DNA of 17,216 bases, from the NCBI GenBank assembly GCA_001598975.1, contig BBXU01002039.1:1-17216 (forward strand). Direction: 5' to 3'. Positions 1-10,115 of the stretch are shown here, in pieces. Each line of letters starts with the position of its first letter. Position 1 is the first letter of the stretch. Source of the stretch: Parachlorella kessleri. Lineage: Eukaryota; Chlorophyta; Trebouxiophyceae; Chlorellales; Chlorellaceae. Below the pieces are notes generated by a model that saw only the letters and a program-made list of their open reading frames with translations, did no database searches and was not told where the DNA came from. A program made the translations under genes and the position numbers.

Positions 1-123
1 ACACCACCCACCTCCCAACTTTCCCTACGCCCATCCATATGCATAGCATTTCTCGTCCCTCGTAACCCCTCCGCGCCAGCCACCGGCCTGCCCCATCCCC
101 CCCCCGCTCCCGGGCGCTCTCAC
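1..123 (-). other. Intron of the uroporphyrinogen decarboxylase gene
   Basis: The minus-strand donor GTGAGAG lies at 117-123, directly after an exon that ends in a split Gly codon. The rest of this stretch, with a C-rich run around 95-113, is intron on the minus strand. The following exons of the gene are outside the window. Confidence 0.8.
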
Positions 124-1906
124 CCTCCACGATGTAGGTGGCCAGCGTGAAGGGCGCGCCCACAAAGCCCAGCACCGTGGACTGGCTGCCCACCTCCTGG
201 CGCAGCTGCGTCAGCGCCTCGCCCACAAAGGGCACCGACTCCTGGGGAACCAGCGGCGTCACCGCCTTGACCTGCGAGGAAGCAGTCAGGGCAACATCAC
301 AAGGGGACGCAGATAACCAGGATGAGCCATCAATGCGCTGGCATCACCAGCAGTTCCTGCAGAACACTACATTTCCTTCGCACAAAGCACCAGAGGCCCA
401 GGTGTGCACATGCGCCACCCCTGGAGAACGCCACATCTAGTCGCTCTTCACACGCGGGCCTTGCCGACAGTGCGAGACAAAGGACAGCCCCACGGCCCGT
501 CACCACTGTCGAACCGCACCTGGTCCATGGTGCGGATGGGGTCAAAGATGACGGGGCCCTTGCCGGCGGTGATGTCAAAGGGGATGTTCATGCCGGCGAT
601 GGGGGTGAGGATGTCTGAAAACAGGATGACCCCGTCCGGCTGGAACGCGCGCCAGGGCTGGAGGGACACCTCCACCTGCAGGGAGGAGGGAGGGGGGGGC
701 GGGCAGGCAGGCAGCAGTCGATGGCGGGAGGGGAGCAGGGACACATGTTGGTGGACGTGTGGCAGGAAGGAGACCCAGCTGTGCTGCGCACCACCCCCTG
801 CCGCAGCGCCCAGCCCCGGGCAGCCATCCACCGGCTACACAGCGCAGGCATGATCCTGCCACCCTGCTGCTGCCAGTGGCCAGCAGCAAAGCAAGGACCT
901 AGGGTCAGCTGGGAAGGATCATGGGGAATGGGAGTCTTGCTAACCAGGGCCCGACTGTAGAGGCAGCGGGGCTTGGACTGCTGGCTGGCAGGACTGCGTC
1001 GGGGATGCAGCGCCACCGTCTGTAAGCCCAGCTAGCTCTCCACCCCCAACAACCCATCTGTCTTCAGGGCAAAGGCGATTTGATGCAGCATGAAAACGCC
1101 TGCACTTCTGCATTACTTACGACGCCTGGCCATGGCAGTGGCGCTCCCATGCATACCTCCCTGTACAGAACACCGGGGCTGCGATGCACTCACCGCGATG
1201 TCCACGTTCTCGGAGCGTTCCCTGAAGGTGGTGTGCTTCTTGCAGAGCTCCTGGTACACCTTCATGTACCGCCCCGCCTGCCGCATCATCCACACAGGCG
1301 GCCGCTCCACCGACTCGCCCTTGAGCGCACGCAGCATCAGCGGCAGCTCCTCAACCTGTGACAGGCAGCAGGCTCCTCCCCTGGTAGGACAGCTATGTAG
1401 CAGGGGGCATCTGATGACCTGCTTGGCTGCATGCGTGGCTTGCCCAGGTGGGTGGGTGCCAGGGGTGTTCCCTCTCGTTCTGCTAAATGGGGGCTGCAGC
1501 AGCTTGTATGTCCCACAGACAGGCTTGCTAGGGGGTCTGCAGCGTGTGCTGTCTGGAACTGCTGGCCTTGTTACTGCAACACAGTTCAAGGTACCCTCCT
1601 GTAGTAGCATACCTTGCCAGCAGTCGAGGCAGGGGCCTCAACTGCGGCCACTGCTCGCACAGACACAGCGCATCGCCGCCCAGGTCGTTGCTGCAGTAAC
1701 AAGAAACCCAAACAGCGGTGATTTGAGTAAGGTTGCAAACGAGAGCAGTGGCAAGCCCGCTGTCCCATGCTACTTCGGTCACAAGGACTACAAGCAGCAC
1801 TACTTATTAAACTGGACGTCGTTTCGGTCAAGTACTTGTATCGCCACACCTGCTGCACTGCTGTGAAGGGTGCGGCCTGCTTCTGGGGGAGGAGTGTGCG
1901 CTGCAT
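124..1906 (-). CDS. HEME: Uroporphyrinogen decarboxylase, plastid-targeted (3' part outside window)
   Basis: The enzyme removes the four acetate carboxyls of uroporphyrinogen III to give coproporphyrinogen III in tetrapyrrole (haem/chlorophyll) synthesis, in the plastid of algae. Five exons on the minus strand join in frame: 1850-1906, 1613-1690, 1194-1355, 520-675 and 124-271, all with GT-AG borders; the last ends in phase 1. The first two exons (45 codons) give an Arg/Ser/Ala-rich leader that looks like a transit peptide. The enzyme begins with [14 protein letters not shown]. Family hallmarks are the RQAGRY motif (about residues 70-75, substrate carboxylate-binding Arg), FSDIL (catalytic Asp near 120) and [12 protein letters not shown] (active-site Tyr near 197). 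About 200 residues are present, roughly half the usual length. The ATG at 1904-1906 was chosen because it alone joins in frame to exon 2. The family call is near certain; the exact first exon is inferred. Confidence 0.95.
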
Positions 1907-2339
1907 ATTGCCCCCGGCACTGTGGATTGGCTAAACGACAAAGGGAGGGCGGAAGGAACTGCGCTGCGTGTAGTAATTTTTCGGGTACCGGATAAGATTA
2001 GGGTATCTCAGCTGGTATCCGGGTATCGTGGGCGGAGCCGGGGCGGCCCCATGGGCGGCCCAGTCTGTTGCGAACTTTGTACTGAACGAATTCAGCCACT
2101 CCTTGTTGAGTTGTCTTTTCCTCCTTCTTCTTCCTTCCTGCGGACGAAGTCACCCTTCGTAAAGCCTGGCACTTCTTCTGGTGTTAACTCATAGCAGACA
2201 AACCCAAGCCACGGGATAGCAGCTTGCAAGAGGTGTTGGACGGTTGTCTTGGGTTCAAACTTAGTTGACAGACCTGTGCCCGCCTGACCGGCACTTGCAC
2301 CAGCACACTCCAAATTGATTACAGGCATTCAGCTCCTCC
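1907..2339. promoter_or_regulatory. Intergenic: HEME promoter / RsmG 3' region
   Basis: This 433-bp gap lies between the RsmG stop and the HEME start, both on the minus strand. It should hold the RsmG 3' UTR and the HEME promoter. A minus-strand TGTAA at 2319-2323, only 17 nt after the RsmG stop, is a candidate poly(A) signal. Around 1983-2027 the motif GGGTAYC recurs (1983, 2001, 2021, and a partial copy at 2014), followed by a GC-rich stretch with GGCCCCATGGGCGGCC. A 78-codon minus-strand ORF (2092-2328) has no recognisable family and is not called a gene. Confidence 0.5.
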
Positions 2340-4009
2340 TCAGAGTGGTCTCTTGGCTGGCACCCCCGGCTTGCGTGGGTACTGTGCTGGCGTCCGCCGA
2401 GCCTTGGCCACTACCACCGCCGTTCGCCGGCTGCCGCCAGCACCCTCGCTCACTGACTCCACCTCTTGTACGCTCACAAGCTTGCCGCCCAGCTGGCCCA
2501 AGGCGTTGGCAGCGGCTGCCACTTCTGCCTGCAGCCCAAAGTCGCGTCGATTTTGGGTAGCGTAGTAAATAGGCTGCTCAATACTGCTTGCTACCAAGCT
2601 ATGGGATCCTTGTAATGCCGGGGTGAGTTGGTGACACAGTCACTCGATGACAGCTTTGTTCATGGGCTGCAGGGTGGGCGTTCAGGACTGCCCCCCATCT
2701 TTCAAGGTCGTACAGGGCACGGCTGCAAAATCGCCTTTTACCCCAAGCAGGGAGTTCTCGCTGCACCCCCCCATGCAGTGACCCATACACTCACAAATCT
2801 GCCCCTCTGCATACTGCCGTTTGCTGGGTGCAACCATTCAGGACAGGACCCATCCAGACCTCCCACACAGCTCCTTCCAAGCCTTCTGACCTGTGGATCT
2901 GGGCCCTTGGCTGCCACCCAGTGACTCCCCGGCTGCACCAGCGGCAGGCACAGCTCTGCAAGCAGCCGCAGCTCTGCAACCGCCCGCGCCACAGCCAGCT
3001 GGTGCTGCTCCCGCAGGCCCGGGTCCTGCCCCGCCTCCTCCGCTCGTGCCCACCGGACGGAGACATTGGCAAGGCCGCAGGCGGCCGCCGCGTGCTCCAT
3101 AAAGGTGCACCGCTTCTGGAGCGAGTCCAGGAGAGTGACCTGCATTGTAGAAGAAGCCCCTGCATGAGGGCCCTGCTGTACAGGGATGAGGAGCGTGCGG
3201 TGGGCAGAAGGTCCAGAAGGTCTGGCCCCAGCACCCACAGTGTGTGGCACCTTCACATGGTTGAGAGTCGGTGGGGGGCTGCGGCTCAGGTAGCTGTCGA
3301 CAGGGGCTGACCCTCCTGGTGAGATGGAAAGGCCTTACAGCCCGAGACAAAACCGCCTGCCCTACTGTGCGTGTGAGCAAAACTTCAGGGATGTGGCTAG
3401 GGAGTTTGTGCGACATATGGCGGTGTGGATTACCTTCATTATAATATGCTGTCTTTACTAAGATGGCCACAGGTGCACATCAGCGTTAACAACAGTTACA
3501 GCTTAGCAGCACACCTGCCACGAAGGCCGGGCAATGGCAAGGACCATGCCAGGTAGCCCTGCTCCAGACCCCACATCTATGAGGCTCACTGGCTGACTTA
3601 TCCTTGCGGCTTGCTGGCCCTGCTGCTGCTGCTGCTGCTGTTGCGATAGGCAAGCGTCCAGCACTGGCAGCAGCGCTAAGCTGTCACTGACATGCCGCTC
3701 ATAGTATTCTGCTCTATCTTTGATGCCTGCACATGTAAGAACTTACTCAGCTAACGAAAGGTGAGAGAGCACCTGTGAAAATAAAACTCGAAATACCTTC
3801 TGAGATGGAAGGGGCACACCTGTAAGGTTCATCCTGCTGTTCCAGTCGAACAGAGTATCGAGGAACACCTCAAGCTGCTGTTGTTGCGTGTTTGATAGCG
3901 GCTGTAGGGCTGCACCGACCGGTCCAGCCCTCACGCTCGTTGCAAGGCAGCGTTTGCGATACGCTTTCAGCAGACGAGTTGCATGCCTGAGAGCTAGCCG
4001 CTTATCCAT
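2340..4009 (-). CDS. 16S rRNA (guanine-N7) methyltransferase RsmG/GidB family, organellar
   Basis: Bacterial RsmG methylates N7 of G527 in the 530 loop of 16S rRNA using SAM; a nuclear algal copy would act on plastid (possibly mitochondrial) small-subunit rRNA. Four exons join in frame: 3820-4009, 3515-3726, 2891-3139 and 2340-2528, giving 279 residues. The first 35 or so residues are basic and Ala/Leu-rich, like a transit peptide. Then come the RsmG N-terminal helix block ([20 protein letters not shown]), [11 protein letters not shown], the SAM-binding motif [12 protein letters not shown] (about 112-123), [13 protein letters not shown], the RAEE segment, [18 protein letters not shown], and the typical C-terminus [17 protein letters not shown] ending in TGA at 2340-2342. 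An eight-Gln run (92-99) sits just before the SAM motif. Codon phases agree at all three junctions. The family is certain; the organelle is inferred. Confidence 0.95.
3620..3643 (-). repeat. (CAG)7CAA polyglutamine tract inside the RsmG gene
   Basis: The plus strand reads seven CTG triplets followed by TTG. On the coding strand this is CAA then seven CAG codons, giving eight Gln in a row within the Gln/Ala-rich insert between the N-terminal domain and the SAM-binding motif of the RsmG-family protein. Confidence 0.95.
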
Positions 4010-4813
4010 GTGATTAATGAAGGCGCTGGTACAATGATGTGATCACACTCAGCACAGGGTGAGTTTTGCGATTGAAGCCTTGGCTACTTCTTCGGGCACC
4101 TGGGATCTGATGCCTGGTATAAGAACTGTACTGTGCAAGTTATGGCGTGTAATTGCACTTGAGGTGGAATGCACGTGACAGGAAGGGGTCAGACAGCAGT
4201 TTGGCGGGTGCCGAATTGCACTTTGGTTGGCTTTCTAGTAGGGTTTTCACTCAGGCCTTTCAGGGTGATCATTTCCTGTAGCTTGTGCCTTTGCTAATGT
4301 CGTAGGTAATGTCAGCTGAGCTGAAGCCCTGATGACTCTTAGGCTGGGTGCAGGTACAGGCGTCGCTCAACCAATGGCTCATGTGCTTTCAAATCTGTAT
4401 TGCAGACCAACATCCACCAAGCGCAGTTGCGCATGCCTTCCAAATACTACACAGCAAGGTGGACGGAAAGCTATATCACTATTGCATGTTGAGCACTTCA
4501 GGGTGTCCCAAACGCCAGCCCGCAACTGCAGTAACACATGGAGGTCATAGCAAGGCTGTGGAAAACTGCGACACCACCATATGTATTTGCATCTGTGATC
4601 CTATCTCCCGCTAGTTCAAACATCTACTGATGCAGCCTGCCAGTCATGCACTGCTTCCTAGCCTATCGGTATCATTTGCACTCCTAAATACATAATTGTG
4701 GTGAAGAGCAGTTTGGAGAAAAAGGTACCTTGCAGCCGGTCACGGAGTCCCGGCAAAAGTTTCAGAGGTACAAGTTGTTCGGAGAGTAAGATTCCGCTGC
4801 TGTAGTCGTTCAG
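4010..4813. promoter_or_regulatory. Intergenic: RsmG promoter / IMP1 3' region
   Basis: This 804-bp stretch lies between the start of the RsmG gene and the stop of the IMP1 gene, both minus strand. It should contain the IMP1 3' UTR and the RsmG promoter. Base composition is lower in GC than the exons. I see no conserved ORF; the short plus-strand ORFs at 4332-4614 have no recognisable domains. A small palindrome GCGCAGTTGCGC lies at about 4420-4431. No clear TGTAA signal was found on the minus strand. Confidence 0.4.
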
Positions 4814-6458
4814 TCATAGCATCCTGTACTCTGGCACCTTGTTTTCGATCCAACCCGCATCCCACGGTGGCCATACCTGCAGGAAGAGTGCTGTCCATCA
4901 AGAAACAAAGGATCTGACGGGAACTGCTCTACTAATGCATAAGGACCTTTCCTCCGCTGAGGAGAACGGCCTTATGAATATCGCAGCATGCCCGATAATC
5001 ACCCACCTCCTCATACATTCTTGCTCCAGTCCGCTTGTGACAGCAGAACTTTCATCAAGCAGTGCCATGTATGTAGGGCAATGGGGAGGCGATAGGTTGA
5101 AGGTTGAATGCACGCACACCTCACCTTTACAAACACACGGCCCCGGACCATGGCATATGGTACAGGGCCGTAGTGCCGTGAGTCTGTTGAATTGTTGAAG
5201 TTGTCGCCTTGTAACCAGACGTGGCCCTTCGGCACCTGCACAAATGCACTGCCCATATAAACTGTGATGGGTACTAAGGCCGACAAGATGCAGGCACCAG
5301 CCAGCCATGCCGCAAGAGGTCCGCATGAAGCGGCGACCCTGGGCCTCCATTTGGAAATACTGCCCAGGAGCTTCGCCTTGACCTAGTGAAAAACCAAGCG
5401 CACAGTCACTGAGGATCACAGCTTCTAAAGTGACCTTGGGGTAGTGCTGGGTACATAAGAAAAGCAGATACGCCCCTTATACAATACCCAGCTGCGACCT
5501 ACGTCATGTACCGCATTAATTCACACCACCACCCCATACATAAATGTCCTACCCCAGTGCTGTTTGCAGCAGTGCATTGCAAGCTGAACCGAATAGACGA
5601 GCCTGCAGCGAAGCCTCAGCCCCCTCACAGCCCCGCTGCTGCCAAAGCCTATTGTTCGCCAGCTTCTCATCGAGCTGCCACCCACCACCACACGCCCGCA
5701 GCAGCAAGCCATGGGGCCAAGTCTGCCACCTAGCCCTTTCCCGACACCAAGCCGATGAGGGCCACCCAACCAGTGTGCTGGGGAGCCTGACAAGGTGCTG
5801 TGGAACCCACCTTAACAGTGCGGCCCAGGCCCCAGCGGGAGGAGGAGGGTATGTTGACCACGTCTCCCTCCAGCCCCAGCACCCGCTTGCAAACCACGTG
5901 GCGCGGATTCTGGACGCTGCGTGCTATGACCACATCGCCTGCAGGCATGCGGCTTAGCATGCAGGTGACATAAGCATTAGATCCTCGTCTTCTGGCTGGC
6001 ATCAAGCAAGGAATACCACGAAATGCGGGCATCTGGGAGACACTGGTCGGCGTTATGGGTAAACCCACCTACACGTAACCTGTTGGTCCACACGGATACA
6101 TGCTCCAGCAAGGCTATATCTCCCCTCGGATTAAAAGTTGGCATCATGCTTGGCCCGATGCACTGCAGAGAGAGCAGGCAGCCGAGGCGTGAGGGAGGCT
6201 GCAACCGGTGCCTGGTGCCGCACCCAAGGCAAGGCCTTGTATCTTGCCTGGAACCCTGCCCACCTACACCTGCATCCTCACCACTGTGAACTCAATGAAG
6301 TGCTCGCGAATAACGTATATTGCAGCAGCTGCTTTTGTAAAGAAGGCTGCTCGCTCCACGATGTCTCTGAACAACTGAGACTGCGAGTACCGCTGCCAAA
6401 ACCTGGATGTCATTAGACGATACTGCGAATTGGTGCTAAGGAACTTAAAACTGCTCAA
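4814..6458 (-). CDS. IMP1: Mitochondrial inner membrane peptidase subunit 1 (IMP1-like, signal peptidase I family S26)
   Basis: IMP1 is a membrane-bound Ser/Lys-dyad peptidase that removes sorting signals from proteins delivered to the intermembrane-space side of the mitochondrial inner membrane; it partners IMP2. Five exons join in frame: 6282-6458, 6069-6162, 5811-5938, 5125-5235 and 4814-4876, encoding 190 residues. The N-terminal region has a hydrophobic stretch (about 37-60) ahead of [10 protein letters not shown], whose Ser64 is the predicted nucleophile. GDVVIARS and [12 protein letters not shown] follow, with the general-base Lys at 108. [12 protein letters not shown] and the IMP1 signature [12 protein letters not shown] (148-159) come next, then a short C-terminal exon [20 protein letters not shown] and TGA. 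Length and order fit human IMMP1L-type proteins. A second in-frame Met at residue 16 could be the start. It is transcribed away from the LLPH-like gene. Confidence 0.95.
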
Positions 6459-6760
6459 CTAAGGAAGCAGCCAGTACGGATCAAATCATGGAACAGCATG
6501 TGTCACCCAGCAGGAGATATCAGAGGTGTGGCAAGCTGGGAAGCAGTTGCAATATAACTCCATGCCTTGCTTGTCCACCTCCAAGTCGTGCCAGCGTGTA
6601 CAAGCTCTCCCGCTACACTTGGTGTAGCTACATGTAGGTTGCGCTGTATGGATGTCTTAGCTTTATTTCTAATAGAATCTTGCTGCTAGGCTAGGTTGCT
6701 TATATTAGGTGCATGCACCTCTCGTGGAATCTCTGCAGCCTCTCTTAGTAACAAAACACC
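6459..6760. promoter_or_regulatory. Divergent promoter region between IMP1 and the LLPH-like gene
   Basis: This 302-bp gap separates two start codons pointing apart, so it should hold both promoters. A TATA-like TATATTA lies at 6701-6707, about 54 nt before the plus-strand ATG. Two overlapping perfect 10-bp palindromes, TGTAGCTACA (6623-6632) and CTACATGTAG (6628-6637), lie near the middle and could be a binding site. Function is inferred from position only. Confidence 0.45.
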
Positions 6761-7638
6761 ATGGCGAAAGGATTGCGTTCCAAGACCAAACGGCACTTCC
6801 GTACTGTAAAAAGGTGCGCCGGCAGGTCCGCCATTTGCTGCTGACATGCCATACAGAAGTTTTACGACGTCCCTAAGGGTATGTCTTACCTTTGCCTGCA
6901 GAGAAACCGTCTCACAGGCGCCATGGCAGCTGGAAGCCGAGAAACGGAAGCAGGAGCTGCTGCTGGCGGTGATGAGCGGGCCCAGGGTGACTGAGCAGCA
7001 GGCAGCACAGAGTGGAGAAGCTGCAGCGGCGGAGGAGATGGAGGCGGAGGAGCAGCAAGCGCCTGTGGCCGCTGGGGCAGCCATGGCAGTAGATGGGCAG
7101 GCTCCAGGGTGAGTTGGTTGTGCAGCTGCTGCGCATCGAAGCAACATTAGGGGCTGCTTTCTGCGTCGCTGTCTGGCTGAGCCTGCTGACTGCCAGGCAG
7201 CAGGTGCTGCTGGACGCGAGGCTTGACTTGTCGGTGGGGATGCATGAGTGTTCCTGTCCTGGAAGGTATGGGTACGCCAGGAATGCAAGCAAATGGAAGG
7301 CCTGTTGTAGTTTGTTTGTGCAAGGGGACGCTGGCCTGCTCCTTCCCCTGCCTTACTGGCATTACGGCAGAGGGGCCTGCACAGATGAGGCTTACCCTAA
7401 CAACAAGTAAAACAACAGCTGCCATGTAGATGTCACTGAGACAGTCGTGGGGGCGGGGACATGGGATGGCTTGCTTGCGGTGTGCAGGAGCACCACTACC
7501 AACCCCGACAAGATCCTCAAGAAGCTGAAGAAGGCGCGGCTGCAGCAGGTCAAGGGTGTTGTGAAAGGCAAGAAGAAGAGGGCCTCTATCCAAAAGCAGG
7601 GCGCAAAGCACTTCCTCAAGAAGAAGAAGAAGCACTAG
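6761..7638 (+). CDS. Small basic nucleolar protein, LLPH / YBL028C family (DUF2423-type N-terminus)
   Basis: Three exons join in frame: 6761-6813, 6902-7108 and 7488-7638, giving 136 residues and a TAG stop. The N-terminus MAKGLRSKTKRHFRTVKR matches the conserved start of the LLPH/YBL028C family, small eukaryotic proteins tied to the nucleolus and large-subunit ribosome assembly. The middle is a helical stretch (APWQLEAEKRKQELLLAVM) followed by an acidic Ala/Glu-rich linker (EEMEAEEQQ). The C-terminus is highly basic (KILKKLKKARLQQVKG, then LKKKKKH), as in homologues that end with a nuclear/nucleolar targeting tail. The start context CACCATGG is good, and the phases 2 and 2 agree at both introns. 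Family membership rests on the N-terminal motif, size and charge pattern. Molecular function is known only roughly for the family. Confidence 0.85.
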
Positions 7639-8767
7639 CAGCACTGCGGGGGGCATGCTGCAGATGCACTTTGTGTGACTCGACTAGTGTGCAAGTGCTG
7701 CAGTGTCCGCTTGAAACCGAGGGGCGTTGACTTGAATTCTTAGGTTGATCGGCTGCGACAAGGCAGGTGCCACCTGCTAACACAGTGTGCTGTTTCATGG
7801 AGGTTGTCTACAAGATAAATTCGATGTCACATAAGTGGACGTCGCGGTTCAACGGCGCAATGTGGCTCACGGGGATAGAGGGTATTCCAGCCTTGAAAGT
7901 CGTTGCTAAACGGTCCACATGTGGTAGCCAAGTACGTTGAAGATTAGTCTTTATGATAAGGCACCAGCCAGATGGGGCACCAGTCCAGCAATGGAAGTTC
8001 TGCCCATGGTCAAAAGGTGGTCTGAATCCAACTGAATAACAACACGTCACACACACTTAAGCTGTAGACATAATTGCTCCCTGAAACGCAGTGCTGCTTT
8101 CCAACTTGTCACAGCTACTATACAATTGTGCAGTGCAACAAGCATGCTAGGGGCTGTCAAGGGCAGCCCAGGTAAACATCCATTTAGCTCCACAAGATGA
8201 CGATCCACTACATGTGACGCCTCCATCCACTGTGCATCACACCTATGCTTCATGCCTTGACGCCTTTTGCTGCGAGCCCGTAATCCTGCACCATGGATGT
8301 AGCCGGTTGCAGGTAACTCTGTCCACTCTATCCCTAGTCTAGCTAGTCACTAGACTCTCTACCCTGCCAGGAGCAGCGCCGAAGCCAGATCAGAGCCCAT
8401 GCTACTCTAAGCCCTATGCAACGTTTTGTCCAAGCCACCCTATGCACCCTCACACACTGTGGCCACCATTCTGCCAGGCCAGGCCAAGTAACATCCTTGG
8501 AGCCGCCCGAGGATCTGTGAGTAGCATCCATAGGATGTCCCAGGCACTACCCGCAGGACGACAGCGTACTGCTCCTTCGGACCTTAGCATGTCCACCAGA
8601 GGCACCATTCCCACCCTGAGGCCTCCCACTTATGCACCAGCGCAACGCACGAAGCCTCTACGTGCAGCAGCAATAGTCATTTACGGAGCTAACTGCACAG
8701 ACTCCTGTCAGCCCAGTATACCCATACCTCCTCTCTGACCGCATTACCTGCCACCCCAGATAAATAG
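7639..8767. other. Convergent intergenic region between LLPH-like gene and MPC1
   Basis: This 1.1-kb region lies between two genes that point towards each other and should hold both 3' UTRs. No TGTAA poly(A) signal was found on either strand. It contains two abutting minus-strand ORFs (7808-8253, separate entry) and a hairpin-like inverted repeat AGTCTAG/CTAGACT at 8336-8356. The rest shows no recognisable gene. Confidence 0.4.
7808..8253 (-). other. Two abutting unidentified ORFs (possible gene remnant or unrecognised exons)
   Basis: On the minus strand an ORF of 68 codons (8047-8253) overlaps by 10 nt a second ORF of 82 codons (7808-8056) in another frame. They would read as one roughly 150-residue protein (HLVELNGCLPGLP... 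to ...NRDVHLCDIEFIL) only if about 35 nt between 8022 and 8056 were removed. That piece has GT and AG ends but is shorter than any other intron here. Composition looks protein-like, with Trp, Cys and His spread evenly, but I recognise no family. It could be a frameshifted pseudogene, a transposon fragment or chance. Confidence 0.2.
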
Positions 8768-9534
8768 TCACTGCTGACTCACCGCTGCCCACGGCTGCAC
8801 AGACGCCCACCGCCGCAGCTGGTTGAGCTGCACCGTCTCATTGGAGATGTGGCAGGCCAACAGTAGGTAGTTCCGCGGCTTGATCATCCAGGCAAAGCGG
8901 GCAAAGAGCGCGCTGTAGACGCACATGGCTGCACAGGATGCACGCCTTGGTGTTGTTTTGCCAAGGTTGCCCGCCCTGTCATTGGCCTAAGACTCCTGCA
9001 AGCTGATGCAGCCAAGCTGCAGGCAAGGCAAGGCAATCAGTCGGGGGGGTATGTTAAAAGCAAACCCTGCGGTGCCCTCGCAATCTTCCCGTGCCCTGTC
9101 CCTGTGTTCACCTGCTGTCATATTCCTGGAAATGACCTCAGGCGGCTTGGTGGTTGTGTCAATCAATCCCGCAACAACAAAACCTACACCAAGGCAAACC
9201 AGGCAGAGGAGTCTCGCTGGGTTTACAGGGTCTGCATACAGAGCAGCTAAAAAGTACGAATAGGTTGCAAGGTATGTCCACAACAGGGAAGTCAGCCTTG
9301 AAGGGTGCAAGCTTCCTTACCCCAGTTGGCTACAGGGCCTGCAGCCAGGGAAGAACACTGGGTCTTGTGCTGGTGCTGGTGCTGGAACTGTAAGCCGCGG
9401 AAGCAGTGCGCGGGCCACTACCAACGTGACGGGACAGACTTACCCCAGAAGTGTGTAGTGCGAGGACCGGTCTCACTGTTAACCCATGAGCGCAGTCGTG
9501 GGCCCAGGCCAGCACTCTGCTTGGCAGCGCTCAT
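8768..9534 (-). CDS. MPC1: Mitochondrial pyruvate carrier subunit 1 (MPC1)
   Basis: MPC1 pairs with MPC2 in the inner mitochondrial membrane to import pyruvate. Four exons join in frame: 9444-9534, 9321-9338 (18 nt), 9112-9183 and 8783-8928. The protein starts MSAAKQSAGL and carries the family blocks THFWGPVANWGFVVAG, DTTTKPPEVISRNMT, YSALFARFAWMIKPRN and LLLACHISNETVQLNQ. Hydrophobic segments match the three short membrane helices of MPC1. Reading to WAA gives 109 residues. If the final GTGAGT at 8777-8782 is not used as a donor, the frame adds VSQQ and ends at TGA 8768-8770, for 113 residues, close to the family length of about 105-115. If it is used, a short last exon lies below 8768 and could not be fixed. 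Phases agree at all three sure junctions. It is divergent from the 2H-like gene. Confidence 0.93.
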
Positions 9535-10115
9535 GCTTGCTGTGCCGGGGCCTGGGCTTAAACCTGAACTGCAAGCAACGCCTTTCTAATACCCCATGAG
9601 GCAGATTACAACGTCACAATCCACCGAAGGCAGGCAGTGATCATGAAGCAAGAGCAACCGGAAATACGAGCTAACATGCTAGGGGATGAGTGAAGGCACA
9701 AGTGATAAGTTATAAAGATGTACCACCGCAAGCCAAGCCCACTTGCCTCAGAACAGCAGGATGCGCAAAAGGCACACGCGTGTGCAGCGTCAGGGGGAAT
9801 CCAATGTTGGAGAAGAAGAGGACGATTGATCGGTAGAGATCGTCCAGCCGATGCAGGGGAACTCTTGCGCCCAGGGAGGTAAGGGGGTTTCCCCGTCACA
9901 TCTGATCCTGGCCCTAGCGGGGGTAGCTGGGGTTTTCACCTGGAGGACCTGCGGAGGCTGTGTGTGTTAAGTGCCTTGCAGCATTTACCTGCGTGCGTCG
10001 CTGGGACCTGCATTACTGAGTGAGCGCCTCCTTTGCGCCGTGTGAGGAGGGCTTTCTGATCACTTCGACCGGGGCCAAGGTTACTGGGGAGGTAACCTTG
10101 TGTCGCTTGCTCCCT
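9535..10115. promoter_or_regulatory. Divergent promoter region between MPC1 and the 2H-like gene
   Basis: This 581-bp gap separates two starts that point apart. A TATA-like TATAAAG is at 9711-9717 on the plus strand. A plausible 5' UTR intron of the plus-strand gene would run from the donor GTAAGG near 9877 to the acceptor TTGCAG near 9981. In-frame stops (TGA at 10017-10019) prevent this leader from extending the coding frame. A 97-codon minus-strand ORF (9606-9899) has no recognised domain. Confidence 0.4.

Noticed and set aside
2092..2328. 78-codon minus-strand ORF after the RsmG gene
   Set aside because: It has no recognisable domain and occupies what should be 3' UTR and promoter; it was left as a possible chance ORF or transposon scrap.
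1..6458. Tandem minus-strand genes HEME, RsmG and IMP1 as an operon
   Set aside because: Each gene has its own introns, and gaps of 433 and 804 bp; products go to different compartments. This is ordinary nuclear gene order.
9606..9899. 97-codon minus-strand ORF upstream of MPC1
   Set aside because: No family match and no splice link to MPC1, whose first exon has its own ATG in the right frame.
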